Positions 34,789 through 44,040 are shown, numbered from the stretch's first letter. The stretch: DNA of 64,000 nt from Planctomycetaceae bacterium (GCA_009778035.1 WRKP01000005.1:1-64000); one strand, 5' to 3'. Numbers and translations are program-made. Notes: a model not told the origin generated them from the sequence alone.

Positions 34789-35751
34789 CTATGCCTTGCG
34801 GTGATGTACTTCCCTGCACGCCGCGACAATATGCGTCTTGCCGAATCCATGCTTATTGAACAAATAATTTTCCGAGGCAACTTCGCCGAACTCGTCCGGC
34901 ACGCCGAGCCGCTTGACCCTGACCGGACAACGCTCCGCCAACGTTTCACACACCGCACTGCCCAAACCGCCAATGATCGTTTGGTTTTCGACAACGACAA
35001 CCGCTCCCGTCTTGCCCGCCGAACCCACAATATCCTCAATCGGCAACGGCTTCACACTCGGACAATGCAACAAATCAACCGCAATTCCCTCACCGGCCAA
35101 CTCCCTGGCGGCCTGCAACGCAAAATGCGTCATATAACCCGTCGAAATCAACGAAACATCGTTGCCTTCGTGAAGGCGAACGGCCTGATTCGGCTTGAAT
35201 TCATAAGTCGCATCGAAAATCGCCGGGATTTTCGGTCGCAGCAACTGCATGTACATTCCGCCGTAAGTGTTTGCCATATAGTGCATAAGGCTCCGCAGTT
35301 CATAGACATCGCAGGGACTGAAAACCTGCATATTCGGCATCGCCCGCATGATTGCAAGGTCTTGGAAACACATATGCGTTCCGCCGTTCGGGCCTTGCGT
35401 TACGCCGGGGCCGGTGCCGACGATTTTCACATTCGTGTTGGCATAGGCGACGCTGAGCGTGATTTGGTCGTACACCCGCCGGGTCGCGAAACAGCAAAAC
35501 GAAGCGCAGAAAGGGATTTTTCCTTCGGTGGCGAGTCCGGCGGCAATGCCGATCATATTGGCTTCGGCCACGCCGACGTTGACAAAGTTATCGGGATGTG
35601 CTTTGAGGACGGTTGGATTTGTGCCAGTGGCTTTGCTCAAATCTGCTTCGACGCAGAAGACATTTGGATTTGCGGCGATGAGTTCGTTGAGGACTTGGGC
35701 GTAAATTGCCCGCATTTCTTGTTCGTGCAATGTGTTGGGATTGGCAATCAT
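34789..35751 (-). CDS. Transketolase family, C-terminal (pyrimidine + C) half
   Basis: About 320 residues. Sequence such as 'VEADLSKATGT', 'NFVNVGVAEANMIGIAAGLA' and 'TGPGVTQGPNGGTHMCFQDLAIMRAMPNM' marks the pyrimidine-binding and C-terminal domains of transketolase or DXPS-like enzymes. In split transketolases the partner subunit is usually encoded next door; none is present here. I trim the start to ATG 35751: the longest-ORF start (TTG 35808) lies on the -35 box and the ATG at 35781 overlaps the -10 box, so neither can be in the mRNA. Role: transfer of two-carbon units with thiamine diphosphate, but only with a partner. Confidence 0.8.
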   Translation of the reverse strand: MIANPNTLHEQEMRAIYAQVLNELIAANPNVFCVEADLSKATGTNPTVLKAHPDNFVNVGVAEANMIGIAAGLATEGKIPFCASFCCFATRRVYDQITLSVAYANTNVKIVGTGPGVTQGPNGGTHMCFQDLAIMRAMPNMQVFSPCDVYELRSLMHYMANTYGGMYMQLLRPKIPAIFDATYEFKPNQAVRLHEGNDVSLISTGYMTHFALQAARELAGEGIAVDLLHCPSVKPLPIEDIVGSAGKTGAVVVVENQTIIGGLGSAVCETLAERCPVRVKRLGVPDEFGEVASENYLFNKHGFGKTHIVAACREVHHRKA

Positions 35752-35779
35752 ATCGTCGAGTGCAGAGCGAATTGGCGTC

Positions 35780-35808
35780 ATTATACTCGACGGCCAGCGG
35801 GCTCGCAA
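35780..35808 (-). promoter_or_regulatory. Promoter TTGCGA-17-TATAAT that fixes a start codon
   Basis: TTGCGA (35808-35803), a 17-base spacer and TATAAT (35785-35780). Transcription should begin near 35773, leaving ATG 35751 as the first usable start of the transketolase half. Confidence 0.75.
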
Positions 35809-35899
35809 GCGGTGCGGTGCTGTTCATCTTCCAAGGTCGGCATCCTGCCGTAAACGGGTGCTGTTATGCATAATGCAAGTAGGATACCGATAATGTGTT

Positions 35900-37231
35900 T
35901 CATGCCGTTTGTTTTTGCTTGAGGTACTTTATGTATTTGACGACGACAACGAGGAGGATCAATATGCAGCCCACCGTCAGGCTGAGGTATTGGAGAAACC
36001 AGGTACGCTTGCTCTTGGCGGTTTTTTTGATGAGAGCGTTGATGGAAGGATGGTCACTCCATTCATAAACCATCCCTCTAACTGTGTCTGATACAATAAC
36101 ACCTTCAGGAATAAAATTCGTAAAGTAGGAGTCTTCAAGATTGTTATTTATCGAATACAAGAGGACATTGACGGTTTGTCTTCTAACAATATTCCCATTT
36201 TCCGCATAAAATTCTCTCACGACCTCATCGGGAAGCCATATCCCATTGCCATAATCCTTTAAGCCATGCATAGTTTCTCTCATAGTTAGATAAATGCCCG
36301 CCGGGACCCTTTGACCGTGCTTAACTTTGAAAAAAGTACCATAACGGTTGCTCTGAACTATGGAATAATCATGTTCCAAACTTAAGAATACGCTCTTAGC
36401 TTGCATTGTAGCAGCGACAACGCATCTATTGCCATTTACCATTTCAATGCTTTCAAAAATAGTGGCAGGAATCGGCGGCTGCCTTCCCCCAAAAAAATCT
36501 CCTTCCAAAAAAAATACAAGGTCATCAAAAGGCAAAGGCACATCCCAAGAACGTACATCGAACAATCCAGAAGTGAGAATAGGCAAATTCCCCTGAACGA
36601 ATATTCCACGATCTTCTGCGGGCATTATACCCGCTTGCATCGGCATTGAAGCAACCTCCCGCAAATCAATAAATACTTCTCCATCGTAAGAAAGACGCCT
36701 AACACCTTCGGAATTGCTCGGCGACAAAACATTTCTTTCAATCAACATCTTAGAACCTTTGAAACCATACTCGTACGCTATCACCGTCTCGGAAGCTCCA
36801 GCACCATTATCGTCGAAGCGTTGGTCTAAAAGTCTATATTTGCAGACAAAATCCCTGATAGAATCTCGCTTTGAGGTGAATAGCCTAATTAAAGATTCCA
36901 AGGAGACAGGAGGATTCTTCTGTTGGCTAGAAATTTCCTGTATCAGCCCCCAATGTTCTTCAGCAGTCACGTGCTCCCGAATCCCTCGCAACAAAGCAAA
37001 GCCCTCATCGAGTGTCAATGGACGTTGGTTTACTTCCTCGAATATGCGTATTGTTGCCAAAACGTCATCAGCATTAACCACCGCATTTTCACCACTAGGG
37101 ACATCAGCGCGGACGAGAACACCAAACAAGGACAAATACAGGAAACAAAAAAACGCGTGAAAAATCCCTAGCCTCGCGTTCTTCGAAAAAAATTTCCGAA
37201 ATCCTGTGGAAACGCAAAAATATCTATTCAT
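35900..37231 (-). CDS. Exported protein with C-terminal membrane anchor, unknown
   Basis: 443 residues. An N-terminal signal or anchor (about 18-42, 'ARLGIFHAFFCFLYLSLFGVLVRA') is followed by a large extracytoplasmic part. A C-terminal membrane helix (about 415-435, 'LSLTVGCILILLVVVVKYI') ends in a Lys-rich tail. The middle resembles the beta-strand style of LolA-like or 'outer-membrane lipoprotein-sorting' proteins ('RDFVCKYRLLDQRFDD', 'YEYGFKGSKMLIER'), but I cannot place it firmly. The base composition is more AT-rich than that of the neighbours. Monocistronic. Confidence 0.6.
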   Translation of the reverse strand: MNRYFCVSTGFRKFFSKNARLGIFHAFFCFLYLSLFGVLVRADVPSGENAVVNADDVLATIRIFEEVNQRPLTLDEGFALLRGIREHVTAEEHWGLIQEISSQQKNPPVSLESLIRLFTSKRDSIRDFVCKYRLLDQRFDDNGAGASETVIAYEYGFKGSKMLIERNVLSPSNSEGVRRLSYDGEVFIDLREVASMPMQAGIMPAEDRGIFVQGNLPILTSGLFDVRSWDVPLPFDDLVFFLEGDFFGGRQPPIPATIFESIEMVNGNRCVVAATMQAKSVFLSLEHDYSIVQSNRYGTFFKVKHGQRVPAGIYLTMRETMHGLKDYGNGIWLPDEVVREFYAENGNIVRRQTVNVLLYSINNNLEDSYFTNFIPEGVIVSDTVRGMVYEWSDHPSINALIKKTAKSKRTWFLQYLSLTVGCILILLVVVVKYIKYLKQKQTA

Positions 37232-37313
37232 TTCAATTTGCTCTAAATAGATGACACCGGCGCCGAACGTCCGCGGTGCATTTTACCTGGCCCGAAAAGC
37301 AATGTCAATAGGC

Positions 37314-37347
37314 CCAGCCTGGATTCCGGTTTGCGCCGGAAGGACGC
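37314..37347. repeat. Dispersed palindromic element, half copy 6
   Basis: Only the right inner arm remains: CTGGATTCCGGTTTGCGCCGGAAGGACGC. It sits in the 240-base gap before the GDP-mannose dehydratase gene. Confidence 0.5.
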
Positions 37348-37414
37348 AAGCGAAAAACCGGATAACATCAAAAAAATCACAATCCCAATTCCACGTCCGT
37401 TGAAAACCCGTACA

Positions 37415-37443
37415 TTGCAACTCCGGCACCGTTTCGCTAAAAT
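37415..37443 (+). promoter_or_regulatory. Promoter TTGCAA-17-TAAAAT
   Basis: TTGCAA at 37415, a 17-base spacer and TAAAAT at 37438 precede the GDP-mannose dehydratase ATG by 28 bases, giving a short leader. Confidence 0.6.
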
Positions 37444-37471
37444 AATCACTCCAAAGCATAAACCTTCCCGT

Positions 37472-38521
37472 ATGACAAAAACTGCGTTAATCACCGGAAT
37501 TACCGGTCAAGACGGTGCCTACCTAGCCCGACTGCTCTTGAGTAAAGGATATACCGTTCACGGCATCCAACGGCGAAGTTCTTCCAGCAATACGGTTCGC
37601 ATCGACGCCCTGAAAATTAAAGAAAGTTTGCCCGACAACGCAGACCGCCTGCATCTGCACTACGGCGATCTGACCGATGCCGGCGGATTGACCAAAATCC
37701 TGCATGAAACACAGCCCGATGAAGTGTACAATCTGGCCGCAATGTCCCACGTCAAAGTTTCCTTCGACATGCCGGAATACACAGGAAACGTCAATGCGCT
37801 CGGCGTAACACGGTTGCTCGAAGCCGTTCGGGAACTCGGATTGGCCTCAAAAACACGCTTCTATCAGGCCTCAACATCGGAACTTTACGGCGGATTGGCC
37901 CAGGGGCCCTATAATGAAGCGACGCCTTTTCATCCTCGCAGTCCCTACGGCGTTGCCAAACTTTACGGATATTGGGCGACGGTCAACTATCGGGAAGCGT
38001 ACAACATGTTCGCCTGCAACGGGATTTTGTTCAATCACGAAAGTCCCTTACGGGGCGAGACGTTCGTTACGCGGAAGATTACGAAGGCCGTCTGCCGAAT
38101 TAAGCAGGGATTGCAGGAAAAATTATCCATCGGCAACTTGGATGCGAAAAGGGATTGGGGCCACGCAGCCGATTTCGTTGAGGGAATGTACCTGATAATG
38201 CAGCAGCCGGTGCCGGATGATTATGTCTTGGCAACGGGCGAAACGCGGAGTGTTCGGGAATTTATCGAACATGCCTTTGCGTTGGTTGATTTGCCGATTA
38301 CATGGCGTGGGGCAGGTTTGGACGAGCAGGGTTTCGATGCGAAGTCGGGCCGGATGTTGGTTGATGTCAATGCGCAGTTTTATCGGCCATCGGAGGTTCA
38401 TGTTTTGTTGGGCGATTCGGGCAAGGCGAGACAGCAACTCGGTTGGACGCCGAAACATTCGTTTGCCGACCTCGTTCGCGATATGATTGAGTACGATATG
38501 GATGGAGAACCGGGAGGCTAA
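37472..38521 (+). CDS. gmd: GDP-mannose 4,6-dehydratase
   Basis: 349 residues from ATG 37472 (the track start at 37331 lies in repeat DNA). It converts GDP-D-mannose to GDP-4-keto-6-deoxymannose, the first step to GDP-fucose, rhamnose or perosamine. Motifs: NAD(P)-binding '[16 protein letters not shown]', '[12 protein letters not shown]', '[13 protein letters not shown]', the catalytic Ser/Thr stretch 'QASTSELYG', and YxxxK in '[10 protein letters not shown]'. The length is normal. No fucose synthase follows; the glycan-related genes at 31.7-34.2 kb are nearby. The last bases (GGCTAACGCCCCCCG) contain a short GCTAACG motif also seen near other gene ends. Confidence 0.93.
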   Translation: MTKTALITGITGQDGAYLARLLLSKGYTVHGIQRRSSSSNTVRIDALKIKESLPDNADRLHLHYGDLTDAGGLTKILHETQPDEVYNLAAMSHVKVSFDMPEYTGNVNALGVTRLLEAVRELGLASKTRFYQASTSELYGGLAQGPYNEATPFHPRSPYGVAKLYGYWATVNYREAYNMFACNGILFNHESPLRGETFVTRKITKAVCRIKQGLQEKLSIGNLDAKRDWGHAADFVEGMYLIMQQPVPDDYVLATGETRSVREFIEHAFALVDLPITWRGAGLDEQGFDAKSGRMLVDVNAQFYRPSEVHVLLGDSGKARQQLGWTPKHSFADLVRDMIEYDMDGEPGG

Positions 38522-38623
38522 CGCCCCCCGTAAAATTATTTTTTGTGCCATGTTGCATTTTGGGAAAAAAACATTAGAATACGGGACAAGGGCACGTTCT
38601 ATAATGACCAGCAAGAGGGAATC

Positions 38624-41179
38624 ATGGCAAAAAAACAGACCGTTTGGGGAATTGATGTCGGAAATACTTCACTCAAAGCAGTGCGGTGTGCCTTGGCCGA
38701 CGAATCGGGGAAAATCGAAGCACTTGCCTGCGATTTTATCGAACACTCCAAAGTGCTCTCCCAGCCCGGCACCGACGTTGCCGAAGTGCTGGCGGAAACT
38801 TTTCAAACATTTTTGAGCCGAAATTCAACAAAAGGCGACCGAATCGCGATTTCTGTCTCCGGGCAGAATACGATTTCCCGTTTTTTGCCGTTACCGCCCG
38901 TCGACCCCAAAAAAATACCCGACGTCATCCGCTATGAAGCGAAGCAATGGCTGCCGTTTGACATTAACGATGTCGTTTTTGATTTTCAGCCGCTCGCCAG
39001 TCCCGAACGCAATCCTGAAGACGGCGGATTTGCCGATGCGACGGTCGGAATGTTTGCAATTAAACGCGATATGGCGGCCAAAACCCTGTCGCCCTATTTG
39101 TCTCGGGGCGTTGATGTCGATAGCATCCAAAGTTCGCCGATTGCACTGTACAATTTCGTCGCGTTCGACCAGTTGGCACCAGCCGATGCCGAATCTTACG
39201 ACAAAAATAACCCGAGAGAATCGGTCGTTACGCTCTGCATTGGAACGGATGCGACCGATGTCGTTATCACAAACGGCGAAAAAATATGGATTCGGAATAT
39301 CCCCCTCGGCGGGAATTCCTTCACAAAAGCATTGACGCGGGAACTGCAACTCACGTATTCCAAAGCGGAATACCTCAAACGGAACATCGCGATTTCTAAA
39401 AATGTCGAAGAACAAAAACGCGTCATTACGGCGATGCGACCCGTATTCTACGATATGGTCAACGAAGTGAACCGGTCGCTGGAATACTACCAAACGCTCA
39501 ACCGAAAAGCACGATTCCAGAAAATTATTGTACTCGGCAATGCGTCGAAACTGCCCGGACTCCGGCAGTTCATCGCCCAAAACCTTGGCTATGAAGTTGT
39601 TAAAATTGACCAATTCGCGAATCTGGTCGGGACCGACGTTACGGGAGCGCAACTCTTCAAGGACAATCTGAATTCGTTTGCCGTTGCGTATGGCCTTGCC
39701 GTACAGCAACTCGGTGTTTCGTCGCTGAAAACGAATTTAATCCCTCGCGACGTGCTCTATACCCGAATTATCCGCGAAAAGAAACCCTGGATGCTTGCGG
39801 CCGCGGCATCGCTTTTATTGGGCCTGACCATCCAATTTGCCGGTGTTTCCAGTGCATACAACAGCGTTTTCACCGAGGGATTTGTCCGGGCAGAAAACAA
39901 GGCGAAAAGCGTCCAAACATTTGCCTCGAATTTGCAAACGCAAACAACACAGGCCGTAACCGATTTCAACAACGTGGATGAAATTGGCCGGAGTTTGACC
40001 AGCAACGTCGAAGGACGGATTACCTGGCTGGAATTGCTTGCGGCAATCAATTCCGCTCTGCCCCAATCGCAGCCGGATGCCTATTTCCCGCCTTTTAATC
40101 AGCGGTTGACAAGCGATGAATTTGCGAAAATGGATAGAGTCTTCATCGAAAGCATCGAAGCCATTTCCGTGGATGACCTTGGAACTTGGTTTGCACCGTT
40201 GATGGCGAGCAATCGGTACTATCCCGATGACGAGGAATTGGAAGTCTTGTTGCTTGCGGCTGATAGCGCCCCCAGTACAACATCGGCAACCTCAACCTCA
40301 ACGGCGACAACAACAGCAGCAACGGCAACGGCTGCCGCGACTGACGACGAGGATACAGATGCGGAATTGGGCTATGGCGTGGCAGTCGAATCGATTCAGC
40401 AGCGGGTTGCCCGACTGACCGAAGAGGAACGTTTTGCTCTCGTTACGGGCCCGGGCGGCGGCGGAGCGGCAGGCGGTCCAAGTTTTGGCAGCCCGAGTTC
40501 ATTTAGTAGTCCGTCTTCGAGCAGTTCAATTTCCGGCGGCTACTCATCGGGGATGGGTTTTTCGATGGGCGGCCCTCCGGCGGCGAAGGTCGTCCAGTTA
40601 GTCGGGCATCATTATCATAACCCGAGTGATCCGAACGCTTTTGCGGAACACGGCGGCGAAGCGTATTTGCGAAAAACCTTGCTTCGTAACTTGAAGTTTG
40701 GGACGGTCGATTTACCGCCGACGCTCGAAGAGCAGCAGGCCGGCATTGTTTCGGCAACGGTTACGATGGAGGAATTAGGTATAACATTTCCGGTATTGTT
40801 GTACGTTCCCCGTCCGGTGGAATATCGAATTGTCAATCCAGATTTGGAGCCGTTGCCTCTGAACATCACGATAGACCCCCAGTTGCAGGCGGAACTTGCA
40901 CGGGGGGGACAGGCGGGAGGCATGCGTGGCGGGGGAATGTCGGATGGCAGCGGGGGACTCGGCAGCGGTATGACTGGCGGCGGGACGGGGACTGGCCCGA
41001 GGATGTTATTGAGTCAACTTGCGATGCAAAGGGGCGTACGGGAACCCGTCATTACGGTTCGGCGGTTTGATTTTGTGATTCAGTTTGCCTGGGAGGAAAC
41101 ATTGCCGACCCAACGGAAGGAAAATGCAAATGCCGACGAGGGTGATGGTGCAGGGGTGTTCTCTACCGAACTCCCGTGA
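38624..41179 (+). CDS. pilM: PilM-type pilus assembly protein with long C-terminal extension
   Basis: 851 residues from MAKKQTVWG (38624), with an AGAGGGA site. Residues 1-375 are PilM: 'GIDVGNTSLKAVRC' opening, 'RIAISVSGQNTISRFLPLPPVD', 'IPDVIRYEAKQWLPF', 'KIIVLGNASKLPGL'. A membrane helix follows (about 395-415, 'WMLAAAASLLLGLTIQFAG'), then a PilN/PilO-like periplasmic part with a coiled coil, a Ser/Thr/Ala-rich low-complexity stretch (about 550-570), a Gly/Ser-rich stretch and a second alpha/beta region. It is about 2.5 times the size of PilM and probably merges PilM, PilN and PilO roles. It forms the inner-membrane platform of a type IV pilus. Confidence 0.8.
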   Translation: MAKKQTVWGIDVGNTSLKAVRCALADESGKIEALACDFIEHSKVLSQPGTDVAEVLAETFQTFLSRNSTKGDRIAISVSGQNTISRFLPLPPVDPKKIPDVIRYEAKQWLPFDINDVVFDFQPLASPERNPEDGGFADATVGMFAIKRDMAAKTLSPYLSRGVDVDSIQSSPIALYNFVAFDQLAPADAESYDKNNPRESVVTLCIGTDATDVVITNGEKIWIRNIPLGGNSFTKALTRELQLTYSKAEYLKRNIAISKNVEEQKRVITAMRPVFYDMVNEVNRSLEYYQTLNRKARFQKIIVLGNASKLPGLRQFIAQNLGYEVVKIDQFANLVGTDVTGAQLFKDNLNSFAVAYGLAVQQLGVSSLKTNLIPRDVLYTRIIREKKPWMLAAAASLLLGLTIQFAGVSSAYNSVFTEGFVRAENKAKSVQTFASNLQTQTTQAVTDFNNVDEIGRSLTSNVEGRITWLELLAAINSALPQSQPDAYFPPFNQRLTSDEFAKMDRVFIESIEAISVDDLGTWFAPLMASNRYYPDDEELEVLLLAADSAPSTTSATSTSTATTTAATATAAATDDEDTDAELGYGVAVESIQQRVARLTEEERFALVTGPGGGGAAGGPSFGSPSSFSSPSSSSSISGGYSSGMGFSMGGPPAAKVVQLVGHHYHNPSDPNAFAEHGGEAYLRKTLLRNLKFGTVDLPPTLEEQQAGIVSATVTMEELGITFPVLLYVPRPVEYRIVNPDLEPLPLNITIDPQLQAELARGGQAGGMRGGGMSDGSGGLGSGMTGGGTGTGPRMLLSQLAMQRGVREPVITVRRFDFVIQFAWEETLPTQRKENANADEGDGAGVFSTELP

Positions 41180-41218
41180 GCGTTGCGATTTTGATATGAG
41201 AGCGTTTTTCGTGTTGCT

Positions 41219-41659
41219 ATGGACAAAGACGACATCACCTGCGACCTGTTCGGCAGCATCGACGAACTGTCGGCAACGCTCGGTTTAGTACGAGCCGAGG
41301 GGCCGTCCGTACCGTTCGCAGGAATTATCCTGCGAATCCAGCAAGAACTCATTGCGTTCTGTGCTGATATTGCTTCCGGTTCCGCAACGATTTCATCAGA
41401 ACACGTTCGGCAAATCGAGTCGGATACCGAACGGTTCGAAGCAGAATTGCCGACGATTTCGCAATTTATCATTTCCGGCGACAACCGCCTTTCGGCAATG
41501 CTGCATCTCGCCCGAACCGTCTGCCGACGAGCCGAGCGAACTTTGACGACATATTGCCGAACGCGAAAAAATTGCCCAGACCATGCGGACTACTTGAATC
41601 GGCTCAGCGATTTGCTCTTTGCGATGGCCCGAAAGGCAGCCGAATGCCGTCTGCCGTAA
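41219..41659 (+). CDS. PduO-type cobalamin adenosyltransferase-like protein, short N-terminus
   Basis: 146 residues. The helical bundle of PduO-type ATP:cob(I)alamin adenosyltransferases is visible: 'GSIDELSATLGLVRAE', 'RTVCRRAERTL' and 'YLNRLSDLLFAMAR'. The usual N-terminal ATP loop (TRTGDxGxT, about 25 residues) is missing: the protein begins MDKDDITCDLFG. No frame upstream restores it. It may be inactive, use another nucleotide site, or serve another role. It overlaps the convergent methyltransferase gene by 56 bases at the 3' end. Confidence 0.7.
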   Translation: MDKDDITCDLFGSIDELSATLGLVRAEGPSVPFAGIILRIQQELIAFCADIASGSATISSEHVRQIESDTERFEAELPTISQFIISGDNRLSAMLHLARTVCRRAERTLTTYCRTRKNCPDHADYLNRLSDLLFAMARKAAECRLP

Positions 41660-43280
41660 TCCCATACGCACACAACGCAGGCAATATCTGCTCGCCCAAC
41701 ACATCATGCCGTTGCCGTATCTCGGCCAACAAATCCGTACCGCATTCCGCATCCCGTAACGCCCGTTGAATTTGATACCAACCCGCATCGTACCTTTCGA
41801 TTTTGAACTCCAACCGCCGCAAAACACGCAAATGGGCAAAATAATGCCGATAAACCCGCCGCGCACAATCCAGCACATTTTGTGAAGGTTCGGATAATTC
41901 CCGTTTGCATAGCCAATCCGCAACGAAGGAATCATCCGCACCGCACAGCGAAGCAGCAATTTGGTCATCGCTCATCGGCCAAGCCGCGATTTCCGAAACC
42001 GAAAAGGGGAAAAAATGATTTGCGACTTGATAAATACAATTTTGATACATCACATTTCGCAGCGAGGCGGTTTGATTTTTGCCGTCGAACAGGCTCCACA
42101 CCGCACAATCAGTGATGAATTGTGGCGGGAGTTCTTGATTCGGCATCATCAGTTGATCGACGTGATTGAACCAAGTATCTTTCGGAATTCGCCGAGCGGC
42201 AAAGACGACGACGGCCTGCTCAAAGTTATCCGGCGTTACGGATAACGCTCCCGCACTGGCCTGCGGGCCGGACAGAAATGCCGTCTGCGGTTGGCTTTGC
42301 AATTCGTTGCCCGGACACATCAGCGAAGCCAAAAAACCGTCGGCAATCCGATTTCGCGTATCGACATTACCCGTCTTGACGGTCAGTGCCGAACCAAACG
42401 GCGGGAAAACTTGCGTTGCCCGAGGCCGTTGAATCCATCGGCTCAAAAATTGATTTCGCGTTGCCGACCTGATTGTTTTCGTGCCGATTTTGTGAGTCGT
42501 ATTGTCCAAAATGTCGAGACAGATCGCTTGCTCCGAAACCATCCTGCCATCTTCCGACTGCGACTCTGTTGGTATTTTCTGTCCAATATCCCAAAGGATA
42601 AACGAAACGGGAAAGTGCTTCGATTTGGAAGTCCCGCCGAAGTTTTCGGACGAAAACATGAAACCGGAATGAAACGTTGCACGAAAAATGCGCTCGCGGA
42701 ATCTTTGATAGTTTGCGGAAACGAGGTATTTCAGCGGGGCAAACAGACCCAGAACGGTAGAACGATGTTTGAAGTCGTTCATAATGCGGTACAGGAACTG
42801 GACGTAGAGTTCCCGGGAGACTTCGCCGAGTCCATCATCGTGCATTTGTTTTCGGATTTTGGTATGGGCAACACCTTCTTTGCTTTTTCCTTGCAATCCG
42901 GCTTCTTGGGCGGTTGCGTAGGGCGGATTGAGCAGGATAATCCATTTTATTTTGGGATTATCCAAATCGTTCAGGAGGGCTTGGGGTATTTTGTCGGCAT
43001 CGTCTTCGAGATAATTGTACTGAAAGGAGGTTGCGTTTGGAAATTTTTGCGTGAGATGCTTTACATCATCGTGTTCGAGGGTGGAGAGGTAGCAGAATTG
43101 TTGGATATTTTGGGGCAATTCGAGTTCGAGATTTCCGGTGCCCGCGGCCATATCCCAGAGTCGGCACTGGCCGGATTGGAGTCCGTGTTTGCCGAGCAAG
43201 AAATCGAGGTATTCGCAGGCTTTTTTAGCAAAGGGCAGAGGCGTGGGAAACACGCCTCGCCGAGTCTGCGTCGTGTCCAT
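41604..43280 (-). CDS. Class I N6-adenine DNA methyltransferase-like protein
   Basis: 558 residues from MDTTQTRRG (43280), a start set by the promoter rather than the longest frame to 43358. Motif I is 'LWDMAAGTGNLELEL' and motif IV is 'WIILLNPPYATAQEAG' (NPPY), typical of N6-adenine methyltransferases of the type I/IIG style. A long C-terminal region could be a target-recognition part. No restriction nuclease or S subunit lies nearby, so it appears to be an orphan enzyme or part of a defence system with missing genes. The 3' end overlaps the PduO-like gene by 56 bases. Confidence 0.75.
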   Translation of the reverse strand: MDTTQTRRGVFPTPLPFAKKACEYLDFLLGKHGLQSGQCRLWDMAAGTGNLELELPQNIQQFCYLSTLEHDDVKHLTQKFPNATSFQYNYLEDDADKIPQALLNDLDNPKIKWIILLNPPYATAQEAGLQGKSKEGVAHTKIRKQMHDDGLGEVSRELYVQFLYRIMNDFKHRSTVLGLFAPLKYLVSANYQRFRERIFRATFHSGFMFSSENFGGTSKSKHFPVSFILWDIGQKIPTESQSEDGRMVSEQAICLDILDNTTHKIGTKTIRSATRNQFLSRWIQRPRATQVFPPFGSALTVKTGNVDTRNRIADGFLASLMCPGNELQSQPQTAFLSGPQASAGALSVTPDNFEQAVVVFAARRIPKDTWFNHVDQLMMPNQELPPQFITDCAVWSLFDGKNQTASLRNVMYQNCIYQVANHFFPFSVSEIAAWPMSDDQIAASLCGADDSFVADWLCKRELSEPSQNVLDCARRVYRHYFAHLRVLRRLEFKIERYDAGWYQIQRALRDAECGTDLLAEIRQRHDVLGEQILPALCAYGITADGIRLPFGPSQRANR

Positions 43281-43287
43281 GGGGATT

Positions 43288-43293
43288 ATTGTA
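43288..43293 (-). promoter_or_regulatory. -10 box TACAAT 7 bases before ATG (leaderless)
   Basis: On the minus strand TACAAT-AATCCCC-ATG, almost identical to TATAAT-AATCCC-ATG at the GAF-HlyD gene. A good -35 at 17 bases is not obvious. Confidence 0.55.
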
Positions 43294-43368
43294 TCGTGTT
43301 TGTTCCGCAAAGAAAAGTGCGGACGTAAATCCCGCGGCGAGGAAGGCCGCACTGACATTCCGGCTTTT

Positions 43369-43500
43369 TAGAGTGTATTTCAAATTATCCTGAACAAAAA
43401 AGCCGTCATCCCGGCGCAGGCCGGGATCCAGACATTGCGTACGATGCCGATTCCACTGGGTTCCGGCTTGCGCCGGAATGACGGTTTCCGAACGAGTCTA
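43369..43500. repeat. Dispersed palindromic element, copy 7
   Basis: Left end TAGAGTGTATTTCAAATTATCCTGAACAAAAAAGCCGTCATCCCGGCG; right end CGCCGGAATGACGGTTTCCGAACGAGTCTA. One end is of the TAGAGCG type and the other of the TAGACTCGTTCGG type, so it joins two terminus variants. Confidence 0.75.
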
Positions 43501-43529
43501 TTGCATTTTGGAAAAGTTGTTCAACTCTG

Positions 43530-43967
43530 TCAATTTTTTACGGCGGCAATCACAATCGCACCGTTCGGACAGTGCTGTCGGCAAACATCGCATTTATAGC
43601 AGACCGATGTGTCAATACAATGACGACGATAGGGTTTTAGCGGAATTGCCGAAACCGGACAATTTTGGGCGCATATCGTACATCCGGTGCAATTTTCGCC
43701 AATCTGATATTCTACGGCATCGGCAACCTCATCCAGGATGTGTTCCGGTCGTTTGTCGCTCGCATATTCGACAATCGCACCGAACTTGCAGATTTTTGCA
43801 CATTCTCCGCAATCGGTGCATTTTTGAGTGTCGATGATATGCGGAATCTTTCGTTCGCCGGTAATCGCATCCGTCGGGCATTGTTTAATGCAAAGCATAC
43901 ATCCTTTGCATTTATCCGCGAGGATTTCCGGTTTTCGGCGTTTTGCAATAGTATCGTCGGGCAGCAT
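43530..43967 (-). CDS. Ferredoxin-like protein with four 4Fe-4S clusters
   Basis: 145 residues from ATG 43967. Four CxxCxxCxxxC motifs are visible: CKGCMLCIKQC, CTDCGECAKIC, CTGCTICAQNC and CYKCDVCRQHC. The first two with 'GERKIPHIIDTQKC' closely resemble the C-terminal ferredoxin domain of NuoF/HndC-type subunits; the last two form a second ferredoxin module. It probably carries electrons for an unidentified oxidoreductase in the cytoplasm. It is monocistronic with a -10 box 7 bases before the ATG; the longer track start would lie upstream of transcription. Confidence 0.85.
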   Translation of the reverse strand: MLPDDTIAKRRKPEILADKCKGCMLCIKQCPTDAITGERKIPHIIDTQKCTDCGECAKICKFGAIVEYASDKRPEHILDEVADAVEYQIGENCTGCTICAQNCPVSAIPLKPYRRHCIDTSVCYKCDVCRQHCPNGAIVIAAVKN

Positions 43968-43974
43968 GCGGGTT

Positions 43975-43980
43975 ATTATA
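43975..43980 (-). promoter_or_regulatory. -10 box TATAAT 7 bases before ATG (leaderless)
   Basis: Minus strand: GGTATAAT-AACCCGC-ATG in front of the ferredoxin gene. The -35 is weak. Confidence 0.55.
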
Positions 43981-44040
43981 CCATTTATCTGAGCGGAAAT
44001 GGACGGTATTTTGGATTTATGGCATTGAAGCGTTTTGCTA

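Noticed and set aside
34678-35853. A 391-codon plus-strand frame over the transketolase half
   Set aside because: Antisense shadow; the minus frame has recognisable transketolase motifs and a promoter.
42291-43328. A 345-codon frame opposite the adenine methyltransferase
   Set aside because: Antisense shadow; the minus-strand frame has motif I and NPPY.
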